DNA of 25,497 nucleotides, from the NCBI GenBank assembly GCA_937974555.1, contig CALJKR010000010.1, forward strand, positions 1-25,497, read 5' to 3'. Shown here one piece after another: positions 1-6,834 of the stretch (position 1 is its first letter; each line of letters starts with the position of its first letter). The DNA comes from an uncultured Flavobacteriales bacterium. Its GTDB lineage: Bacteria; Bacteroidota; Bacteroidia; Flavobacteriales_D; Sanyastnellaceae. Under the pieces are notes generated by a model, which did not search any database, was not told where the DNA came from, and saw only the letters and a program-made list of their open reading frames with translations. The translations under genes and the position numbers were made by a program.

Positions 1-726
1 TGTGACGATGGAAATGCCAATACCGGAAATGACAAGTTGGATGCCAACTGCCAATGCGTGGGTTCTCCGTATATCAATGGGTTGTATGTGATGGGAAATG
101 GTGTTACGGATATCGATGGAAATACCTACACAACCATTATCATCAATGGGCAGGAATGGATGCAGCAAAATCTGGCAGTATCGAAATATAGAAATGGTGA
201 CGCGATTCCCCATGTTCTGAGTACCACGACTTGGTCAAACACCACCAATGGCGGGTATGGTTACTTCAATAATAATATTGCCAATAATGCTACTTATGGA
301 AAGTTGTATAACTGGTACACTGTAAATGATTCAAGAGGGGTATGTCCGACAGGTTGGCATGTAGGAACTGATGCGGAATGGACCTCCCTGATCAATTTCA
401 TTGATCCGGTTGCCGGTGGCGGAAATAACAACAATGTCGCAGGAGGAAAGATGAAGTCTACGGGTACGGTAGAGGGTGGTGATGGATTGTGGCTTGCACC
501 CAATGTGCAAGGTTCCAACATGAGCGGTTTTATGGGATTGCCTGCTGGATATAGAGATTACGGTGGAGGGTATTATACCCAAGGTGAATTTGGTTATTGG
601 TGGACAGCGACAGAAGCAACAGCTGGAAATGTATGGTTCAGATTCTTGTACAATGGAGATTTTGCGGTGAGTCGTTCCAGTGACTTGAAGCGCTACGGTT
701 TTAGCATCCGCTGTGTTAAAGATTAA
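1..726 (+). CDS. FISUMP-domain surface/exported protein, 5'-truncated
   Basis: The reading frame is already open at base 1, so the gene starts upstream of the window; 241 residues are visible. The first residues (CDDGNANTGNDKLDANCQCVG-like, bases 1-63) resemble the Asp/Asn-rich, Cys-flanked linker repeats of large Bacteroidota surface proteins (MopE-type putative metal-binding motif). The remainder is one FISUMP domain (Fibrobacter succinogenes major paralogous domain, TIGR02145/PF09603): VTDIDGNTY, QEWMQQNL, GKLYNWYTVND, GVCPTGWHV, EWTSL, GLPAGYRD and a terminal IRCVKD. The domain ends at the stop with no T9SS sorting domain visible. FISUMP proteins have no established enzymatic role; a surface-exposed or binding role is inference. 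The TTG at 37 is only an internal codon, not the start. The next gene begins 22 bp later and carries the same domain, so the two are probably co-transcribed paralogues. Confidence 0.85.
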   Translation, partial: CDDGNANTGNDKLDANCQCVGSPYINGLYVMGNGVTDIDGNTYTTIIINGQEWMQQNLAVSKYRNGDAIPHVLSTTTWSNTTNGGYGYFNNNIANNATYGKLYNWYTVNDSRGVCPTGWHVGTDAEWTSLINFIDPVAGGGNNNNVAGGKMKSTGTVEGGDGLWLAPNVQGSNMSGFMGLPAGYRDYGGGYYTQGEFGYWWTATEATAGNVWFRFLYNGDFAVSRSSDLKRYGFSIRCVKD

Positions 727-748
727 TGACCTGAAAAAAGATATTATT

Positions 749-1864
749 ATGAAATCCAGATTATTATTTTCTCTTTTTTGTGCAAGCATTTTCGGAATAT
801 CCATAGCCGTGGCACAGGCCCCTCAAGGCATTCCCTATCAGGCTGTGGTGAGAAATGCGGACGGATCTGTTTTGTCCAACACTGCCGTTACACTGACGTT
901 GATGATTCATGATATTATGCCCAATGGAACAGTGGTTTATGAGGAAGTTCAAACGGCTACCACCAATGCGCAAGGATTATTTGCTTGCACTGTTGGAAAT
1001 GGGGTGGTTTCGGCAGGAACTTTTACCTCGTTGAATTGGGCCACGGGTGCCAAGTTTATTCATGTGTTGGTGAATACAGGAAGTGGGGATGTCGATTTGG
1101 GTACCCAACAATTATTAAGTGTCCCTTATGCAGTATATGCCAATGACGTTGCGATGAGCATAAGCGCTACAGGTGATACTTTAACCATCGGAAAAAATTC
1201 AATCATTGTTCCAGGTATCAGCGCTTCTAATCCACAAGCATTGTATTCTGTTGGTTCTGGAGTAACGGATGTCAATGGAAATTTTTACAATTCCATCATC
1301 ATAGGCACCCAAGAGTGGATGCAAAGCAACCTCAAGGTTACCCAATATAGCAATGGAGATCCGATAACCTTGAATTTAAGTGATTCTGAGTGGCAGGCGT
1401 CAACTTCAGGAGCGGCGGCCAATTACAATGACGTTCTTTCGAGTGGCACAACCTACGGGAAGTTGTACAATTGGTATGCTGTAAATGATAACCGCGGGGT
1501 TTGCCCAACGGGATGGCACGTGCCTACGGATACAGAGTGGACGACCTTGGAAACGGCTTTGGGTGGTGCCTCTACAGCGGGAATGAAACTAAAGGATGAT
1601 GGCACCATTGATTTGTCTACGGGTTTGTGGATGACAGGAGCCGAACCCGCAACCAACGCCAGTGGTTTTACGGCCTTGCCTGGTGGGTATCGTTATTTTT
1701 CAGGGACTTACAATGGGCAAGGTGCTTGGGCCAACTTTTGGACCAATACAGCAACGGGTCCAGACTACGCATGGGATAGGGAGTTGTTTTACAACAATTC
1801 CACTTCTGGTCGTACAGCTTTGGACAAACATACCGGATTGAGTGTCCGTTGTCTTAAAAACTAA
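749..1864 (+). CDS. Exported FISUMP-domain protein
   Basis: 371 residues from the ATG at 749; a longer frame from 713 would overlap the upstream gene and would bury the signal peptide. Residues 1-23 form a classic Sec signal peptide (Lys/Arg start, hydrophobic core, AVAQA). Residues about 24-135 (GIPYQAVVRNADG through LLSVPYAVYAND) match an N-terminal domain common in Bacteroidota exported proteins that carry collagen-like or FISUMP domains. Residues about 165-371 form a FISUMP domain with the same landmarks as the upstream neighbour: QEWMQSNL, GKLYNWYAVND, GVCPTGWHVPTD, GLSVRCLKN. There is no T9SS C-terminal domain and no obvious lipobox, so the final location (periplasm, outer membrane or released) cannot be read from the sequence. 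It follows its paralogue by 22 bp and ends before a strong terminator. Function unknown. Confidence 0.88.
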   Translation: MKSRLLFSLFCASIFGISIAVAQAPQGIPYQAVVRNADGSVLSNTAVTLTLMIHDIMPNGTVVYEEVQTATTNAQGLFACTVGNGVVSAGTFTSLNWATGAKFIHVLVNTGSGDVDLGTQQLLSVPYAVYANDVAMSISATGDTLTIGKNSIIVPGISASNPQALYSVGSGVTDVNGNFYNSIIIGTQEWMQSNLKVTQYSNGDPITLNLSDSEWQASTSGAAANYNDVLSSGTTYGKLYNWYAVNDNRGVCPTGWHVPTDTEWTTLETALGGASTAGMKLKDDGTIDLSTGLWMTGAEPATNASGFTALPGGYRYFSGTYNGQGAWANFWTNTATGPDYAWDRELFYNNSTSGRTALDKHTGLSVRCLKN

Positions 1865-1877
1865 AATGAATAAATGA

Positions 1878-1907
1878 CGAAAAAAGGCGCATTTGCGCCT
1901 TTTTTCG
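1878..1907. terminator. Bidirectional intrinsic terminator between convergent genes
   Basis: A near-perfect inverted repeat: CGAAAAAAGGCGC, loop ATTT, GCGCCTTTTTTCG. The GC core is flanked by A6 and T6, so it gives a U-tract on both strands. It serves the FISUMP pair (stop at 1864) and rocD on the minus strand (stop at 1923). Confidence 0.9.
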
Positions 1908-1922
1908 TTAGATAGGTTGGAC

Positions 1923-3155
1923 TTAACCCAAAATTGCTTTCTCAATGATAGCGATGGCATCTTTCATTTGTTCTGCTGTGATGCACAACGGAGGTGCAAA
2001 GCGAATGATATTCCCGTGAGTAGGCTTGGCCAGCAATCCCAACTCGGCCATCTTGACACAAATATCCCAAGCTTCATGCGAATCTTCGTGGTCATTGATG
2101 ACAATGGCATTTAAAAGACCGCGTCCTCTTACCAAAACAATTTTATCCGTTTTGGATTTTAAATCTTCCATGGCTTGTCTGAATTGATTGCCCAATTCAT
2201 TTGCGTTCTCAGACATTTTTTCGTCTTTTAAAACTTGAAGCGCTTCCATAGCAACGGCGCAGGCCAATGGATTTCCACCATAGGTCGATCCGTGTTCGCC
2301 GGGTTTGATGGTCAACATGATTTCATCATTGGCCAAAACAGCACTCACAGGCATGGTGCCTCCAGACAAGGCTTTTCCCAATATTAGAATGTCCGGTTTC
2401 ACTTCTTCGTGATCACAAGCCAGCATCTTTCCGGTACGTGAAAGACCGGTTTGAACTTCATCGGCGATCATCAAAACATTGTAACGTGTACACAGTTCTC
2501 GTACTCCTTTCAAATATCCTTCATGCGGTACCACCACCCCTGCTTCACCTTGAATGGGTTCAAACATAAAGCCTGCAATGTTGGGGTTACTTTTAAAAAT
2601 TTCTTCAAGTGCATTTAGGTCATTGTACGGGATACGCAGATATCCGGTCATATACGGACCAAATCCCGCGTAGCTACTGGGGTCATTGCTGGAACTAATG
2701 GCGGCGAGTGTTCGGCCCCAGAAATTTCCATCGACAAAAACCATTTGGGCTTCATTGTCTGGAATTCCTTTTACAGTATATCCCCATTTTCTGGCCAATT
2801 TCACCGCGGTTTCTCCTCCCTCAACTCCTGTATTCATTGGCAATACCTTGTCGTATCCAAAGAATTCAGTGATGTATTTCTCATATTCCCCCAGCTTGCT
2901 GTTGTAGAAAGCGCGGGAGGTCAAGGTGAGTTTTTGTGCTTGATTGATGAATGTTTTGAGAATTCGGGGATGACAATGCCCTTGGTTGACAGCCGAGTAA
3001 GCAGAAAGAAAGTCCAAATATCGCTTGCCCTCAACGTCCCATACATAAACACCTTCACCTTTGTCCAACACGACAGGCAGGGGATGGTAATTGTGCGCGC
3101 CATATTGGTTTTCCCACTCCATGGCCAATTCACTGGTCATAACTCTTTGATTCAT
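1923..3155 (-). CDS. rocD: Ornithine--oxo-acid aminotransferase
   Basis: PLP-dependent class III aminotransferase converting ornithine and 2-oxoglutarate to glutamate-5-semialdehyde and glutamate, linking arginine and proline metabolism in the cytoplasm. The 410-residue product matches the family length. Visible landmarks are the N-terminal AHNYHPLPVVL and YLDFLSAYSAVNQGHCHP, typical of ornithine aminotransferase, then MNTGVEGGETAVKLARKW, EPIQGEAGVVVP, the cofactor-binding Asp in IADEVQTG (about D232), the Schiff-base Lys in LILGKALSGG (about K261) and HGSTYGGNPLA. I chose the ATG at 3155. A GTG six codons upstream (3173) is in frame but overlaps the TACCTTTG promoter box and so should not be in the mRNA. 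The gene is monocistronic, divergent from ndk, and ends at a shared bidirectional terminator. Confidence 0.95.
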   Translation of the reverse strand: MNQRVMTSELAMEWENQYGAHNYHPLPVVLDKGEGVYVWDVEGKRYLDFLSAYSAVNQGHCHPRILKTFINQAQKLTLTSRAFYNSKLGEYEKYITEFFGYDKVLPMNTGVEGGETAVKLARKWGYTVKGIPDNEAQMVFVDGNFWGRTLAAISSSNDPSSYAGFGPYMTGYLRIPYNDLNALEEIFKSNPNIAGFMFEPIQGEAGVVVPHEGYLKGVRELCTRYNVLMIADEVQTGLSRTGKMLACDHEEVKPDILILGKALSGGTMPVSAVLANDEIMLTIKPGEHGSTYGGNPLACAVAMEALQVLKDEKMSENANELGNQFRQAMEDLKSKTDKIVLVRGRGLLNAIVINDHEDSHEAWDICVKMAELGLLAKPTHGNIIRFAPPLCITAEQMKDAIAIIEKAILG

Positions 3156-3172
3156 TGTAAAATGATTTTTCA

Positions 3173-3205
3173 CAAAGGTAATGTCTTCGTAAATTTGCCG
3201 CTCAA
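3173..3205 (-). promoter_or_regulatory. Putative rocD promoter (TAnnTTTG -7 box)
   Basis: On the minus strand TACCTTTG (3180 down to 3173) matches the Bacteroidota -7 consensus TAnnTTTG. A TTG lies 22 nt further upstream (3205-3203) as a possible -33 element. The box ends 17 nt before the rocD ATG. Confidence 0.55.
3190..3197 (+). promoter_or_regulatory. Putative ndk promoter (-7 box)
   Basis: TAAATTTG is an exact TAnnTTTG match ending 22 nt before the ndk ATG. No convincing -33 TTTG at normal spacing was found. It lies back-to-back with the rocD promoter in the 64-bp divergent gap. Confidence 0.5.
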
Positions 3206-3219
3206 TAAATTAATTAAGC

Positions 3220-3636
3220 ATGTCAAACAGAACTTTCACCATGATCAAGCCAGACGCAACTGCTGCTGGTAACACAGGAAAAATTATCGATAAAATCATC
3301 GAATCAGGTTTCACCATCAAAGCGATGAAATGGACCCAATTGAGCCTAGCAGATGCTCAGAAATTTTATGCTGTTCACGCTGAGCGCCCATTCTATGGCG
3401 AGTTGTGTGAGTACATGAGCAGCGCGCCTATCGTGGCAGCGATCTTGGAAAAAGACAATGCAGTGGAATCATTCCGCAATTTGATTGGTGCAACAGATCC
3501 AACCAAAGCTGAGCCAGGAACCATCCGCGCCATGTTTGCTACAAGCATTGCTGCAAACGCAGTTCACGGTTCTGATTCTGATGAGAACGCAGCCATCGAA
3601 GGTTCATTCTTCTTTGCTGCTCGCGAAATTGCATAA
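3220..3636 (+). CDS. ndk: Nucleoside diphosphate kinase
   Basis: Transfers the gamma-phosphate of ATP to NDPs by a ping-pong mechanism through a phospho-histidine, balancing cytoplasmic (d)NTP pools. The 138 residues are the normal length. The start TFTMIKPDA carries the conserved Lys (K10). The active-site His is H116 in NAVHGSDS. Nucleotide-binding positions expected for the family are all present: Y50, R86 and T92 (RNLIGATDP), R103 (TIRAMFA) and N113. The ATG at 3220 starts directly at the conserved N-terminus. icd begins 24 bp after the stop with no terminator between, so ndk and icd probably share a transcript. Confidence 0.97.
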   Translation: MSNRTFTMIKPDATAAGNTGKIIDKIIESGFTIKAMKWTQLSLADAQKFYAVHAERPFYGELCEYMSSAPIVAAILEKDNAVESFRNLIGATDPTKAEPGTIRAMFATSIAANAVHGSDSDENAAIEGSFFFAAREIA

Positions 3637-3660
3637 TACACCTTAAAATAAAACCGCGCC

Positions 3661-4887
3661 ATGAATAAAATTAAAGTTGCCAATCCCATCGTTGAGATGG
3701 ACGGGGATGAGATGACCCGTATCATTTGGAAATACATCAAAGACAAGTTGATTTTCCCATATTTGGAATTGGATATCAAGTATTTCGATTTGGGTATGGA
3801 AAACCGCGATGCAACAGATGATCAAGTGACCATCGATGCTGCTGAAGCGACTTTAAAATACAACGTGGCGGTAAAATGCGCAACCATCACGCCGGACGAA
3901 GCGCGTGTGAAGGAGTTTGGTTTAAAGAAAATGTGGAAATCGCCCAATGGTACCATTCGCAATATTGTAGGGGGTACTGTTTTCCGCGAACCCATCATTT
4001 GCTCCAACGTTCCTCGCTTGGTGCCCGGATGGACAAAGCCCATCAATATTGGTCGTCATGCTTTTGGTGATCAATACCGCGCAACAGATACGGTTATCAA
4101 AGGAAAAGGAAAATTAACCATGACTTTCACACCAGAAGATGGTGGCGAAGTGAAGTCTTGGGACATTTACAATTATGAAGGTGATGGAGTAGGAATGGCG
4201 ATGTACAATACCGATGAGAGTATCTACGGTTTTGCTCGCTCTTGTTTCAACCAAGCGTTGATGCGCAATTGGAATTTGTATTTCTCTTCAAAGAATACCA
4301 TTTTGAAAGCGTATGATGGTCGTTTCAAAGACATCTTCCAAGAGGTTTATGAGCAGGAATACAAAGACAAATTTGCTGCGGCAGGCATCACGTATGAGCA
4401 TCGTTTGATTGATGACATGGTGGCGTATTGCTTGAAGAGCGATGGTGGATTTGTATGGGCTTGTAAAAACTATGATGGCGATGTACAGTCAGATATCGTG
4501 GCGCAAGGATTTGGATCTTTGGGCTTGATGACATCCGCTTTGATTACTCCCGATGGAAAGACAATGGAGGCAGAAGCGGCACATGGTACTGTTACACGCC
4601 ACTACCGCCAACATCAACAAGGAAAGAAAACATCAACCAATCCCATTGCTTCCATTTTTGCTTGGACACAAGGATTGGCTTTCCGCGGAAAATTAGATGG
4701 CAACGAGGAGTTGATTCGTTTTGCTAAAACATTGGAAACCGTTTGCGTGGATGTAGTTGAATCAGGAAAGATGACCAAAGACTTGGCCGTGTGTATCCAT
4801 GGTGATAAAGTACAACCCGAACATTTTATGTACACAGAAGATTTCTTGGACGCGATTGATGCGGAGTTGAAATCCAGAATGGCATAA
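3661..4887 (+). CDS. icd: NADP-dependent isocitrate dehydrogenase (eukaryote-like homodimeric type)
   Basis: Oxidatively decarboxylates isocitrate to 2-oxoglutarate with NADP+ in the TCA cycle. The 408 residues align residue for residue with the human IDH1 type of NADP-IDH (subfamily II), not with the E. coli type. Seen directly: VEMDGDEMTRIIW near the N-terminus, KCATITPDEARV, WKSPNGTIRN with S94, N96 and R100, GGTVFREPI with R109, IGRHAFGDQYRATD with R132 and Y139, and the NADP-binding EAAHGTVTRHYR. All catalytic and isocitrate-binding positions I could check are intact. The start ATG at 3661 is 24 bp after ndk. A strong terminator follows. Confidence 0.96.
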   Translation: MNKIKVANPIVEMDGDEMTRIIWKYIKDKLIFPYLELDIKYFDLGMENRDATDDQVTIDAAEATLKYNVAVKCATITPDEARVKEFGLKKMWKSPNGTIRNIVGGTVFREPIICSNVPRLVPGWTKPINIGRHAFGDQYRATDTVIKGKGKLTMTFTPEDGGEVKSWDIYNYEGDGVGMAMYNTDESIYGFARSCFNQALMRNWNLYFSSKNTILKAYDGRFKDIFQEVYEQEYKDKFAAAGITYEHRLIDDMVAYCLKSDGGFVWACKNYDGDVQSDIVAQGFGSLGLMTSALITPDGKTMEAEAAHGTVTRHYRQHQQGKKTSTNPIASIFAWTQGLAFRGKLDGNEELIRFAKTLETVCVDVVESGKMTKDLAVCIHGDKVQPEHFMYTEDFLDAIDAELKSRMA

Positions 4888-4905
4888 TAGAGATTGCTTG
4901 AATAC

Positions 4906-4932
4906 AAAGGAGGCCTTGTGCCTCCTTTTTTA
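4906..4932 (+). terminator. Intrinsic terminator after icd
   Basis: Stem AAAGGAGGC / GCCTCCTTT (9 bp) with loop CTTGT, followed by a run of T. It lies 19 bp after the icd stop. Confidence 0.9.
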
Positions 4933-4960
4933 TTTAACAAGCTCAACATCTTGGAGTTGG

Positions 4961-6793
4961 ATGAATCCATTACTTTTACAATATAGATTTTTGGGATTGA
5001 AAAGATTATTGGCATTGTTGTTCATGTTGATTTCAGTTTTGGGATTGAGAGCCCAAGCTTGCATCGATTACGTATTGCATTTTCAGTCCAATGTCATGGC
5101 AGGTGGACCGGTTGGAGCGTATTACAATATCACCGCTGCCAATCTCAGCATTGGAAGTGGATCACTCAGTTTTGATTCCAACCAAACCGAACAATGGGAC
5201 ACCTTGTGCATGACGGCGGGTTGTAACTTGACCATCATCATTGATCCTGCGGTGATGCCGAGTCCCAATTCTTTTGACTTTCAAATTTGGGCTTTGGGTT
5301 CGCCACTTCAATTTTCAAATTACACAGAAGAAAATGGGGTGATTCAAGCCACCTTTTGTTGCACCGCTCCCTGTCCCAGTCAAATACAAACGCAAATAAT
5401 GGATTGCAACAGTTATGACTTTTTTGTGGGTGCCAATTCGGGCAATGTGCTTTGGAATTTTGGGGATACTTCCAATGATCCGATGGGTTTCTATCAACAA
5501 CACACTTTCGTTCAAAACGGATTTTACAATGTGATGGCCATGGTGAGTATTGATGGTTGTGGACCCGAGTATGTTTTAACCGCTCCTATCAATGTCAATT
5601 GTGATACCACATTGTCTTGTCCGACCGATCTTATTTTTGAGCCGCTTTCTTGTCATGATTACTATTTGCATTTTGATGTTCCTGTAATGGGAACAGTGGA
5701 TTGGCAAATAGACGGAGCTCCCTTGAATACAATGTCCACGGAAATTTATGTCAATTGGGAGAATGGAGTTCATGAGGTAATAGCCATTTATCATCCTGTT
5801 GGAACCGAAGAATGCATGGACAATTGGCCAGTGACTTTTTGGGATACTTTGACTGTAGCCTGTGCGGATTGTCAGGATGTTGCTTTGGGAATCTCCTCCG
5901 TGCTGGATTTGGGAGGTCCGGGTTCAATGAATATTACTTTGTCCAACTTGGACAATACATTTCTATTGCAGGATTATCTTTCCTTTACACCTTCCGATCC
6001 GGTGGCAGATTTGTCCTATTGCCTATCCAATGATTGTTACAGATTGCATATCTGCTCGCCAACCCCCATGGCAGATACCAATGTTTTCGTGGATTTTGTT
6101 GAGCCGTTATTATTGAATAGTCAAAATGATTTTTATGTAGAGGGTTGCTTTGGTCGTGATGTCTTTTTCTCTTTGAATGATGATTGTTCATCGCCAATCT
6201 GTGATGGGCAATGGATGGTATTGAATGTGGATGCTGCGTACCTCACGATGCCCCCGTTTTTTAGTCCGGACACGTTGTATTGGAATGTGTTGGATGTGAA
6301 TGGAATCGAGTTGGCGCAGGGAATGGTGGGTGTAAATGACGCAATACCACACGTTTCAGATTCTGCTTGTATAGCACTGCCATTGACCTGCTACCAAATC
6401 ACAGCATGGGCGGCTGATGAGGCATGGGGAATGACCTACGCCAATGTCAATGTTGAAATGGCGGATTCCACAATCTACGGTATGATCAATCCCGCCGAGC
6501 CTCAATGGCTTGGAATTTGGTCTTCGGAGGACAATCAAAATTGTTTTGTATCCACAGAGAACCAAATGCCAAAAGATATTTTTTTAAGTCCAAACCCGTT
6601 TCAATCCTTTTTAAATATTCCATCGGGTGTTCGTCAAATACAAGTATTTGGGGTTGCCGGAAATAAGGTCTTGGATAAAACAGTATTGTATTCTCAAACC
6701 ATCGACGTAAGTGCACTTCCAAGTGGAATTTGGCTAATCAAAATTTTACAAGATGATGGGATAGAATCGACCCAGAGAATAGTAAAATTGTGA
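4961..6793 (+). CDS. Exported PKD-like protein with T9SS type A sorting domain
   Basis: 610 residues from the ATG at 4961. A hydrophobic signal peptide (KRLLALLFMLISVLGLRAQA, about residues 14-33) is followed by a Cys-rich, beta-rich region. A PKD-like module (LWNFGDTSNDP ... HTFVQNGFYNVMAMVS) spans about 155-215. The C-terminal 75 residues (IFLSPNPFQSFLNIP ... SALPSGIWLIKILQDD) form a T9SS type A sorting domain, so the product should cross the outer membrane by T9SS and be anchored or released. No catalytic domain is recognised. The start is uncertain: a TTG at 4997 gives a cleaner signal peptide (KR right after the start). An in-frame TTG at 4898 lies before the icd terminator and can be excluded. 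It sits alone between the icd terminator and the DUF2723 gene. Confidence 0.85.
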   Translation: MNPLLLQYRFLGLKRLLALLFMLISVLGLRAQACIDYVLHFQSNVMAGGPVGAYYNITAANLSIGSGSLSFDSNQTEQWDTLCMTAGCNLTIIIDPAVMPSPNSFDFQIWALGSPLQFSNYTEENGVIQATFCCTAPCPSQIQTQIMDCNSYDFFVGANSGNVLWNFGDTSNDPMGFYQQHTFVQNGFYNVMAMVSIDGCGPEYVLTAPINVNCDTTLSCPTDLIFEPLSCHDYYLHFDVPVMGTVDWQIDGAPLNTMSTEIYVNWENGVHEVIAIYHPVGTEECMDNWPVTFWDTLTVACADCQDVALGISSVLDLGGPGSMNITLSNLDNTFLLQDYLSFTPSDPVADLSYCLSNDCYRLHICSPTPMADTNVFVDFVEPLLLNSQNDFYVEGCFGRDVFFSLNDDCSSPICDGQWMVLNVDAAYLTMPPFFSPDTLYWNVLDVNGIELAQGMVGVNDAIPHVSDSACIALPLTCYQITAWAADEAWGMTYANVNVEMADSTIYGMINPAEPQWLGIWSSEDNQNCFVSTENQMPKDIFLSPNPFQSFLNIPSGVRQIQVFGVAGNKVLDKTVLYSQTIDVSALPSGIWLIKILQDDGIESTQRIVKL

Positions 6794-6805
6794 GGTGAAA
6801 TCGCG

Positions 6806-6813
6806 TATCTTCG
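6806..6813 (+). promoter_or_regulatory. Possible -7 box for the DUF2723 gene
   Basis: TATCTTCG matches TAnnTTTG at all but one position (C for T) and lies 21 nt before the ATG at 6835. The nearest upstream TTG (6788-6790) is only 15 nt away, shorter than usual, so this is tentative. Confidence 0.3.
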
Positions 6814-6834
6814 CCATCGTACTTTTTGAAAATT

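Noticed and set aside
37..726. Treating the first FISUMP gene as complete from TTG 37
   Set aside because: The frame is open from base 1 and encodes a recognisable linker repeat, so the gene is truncated by the window edge.
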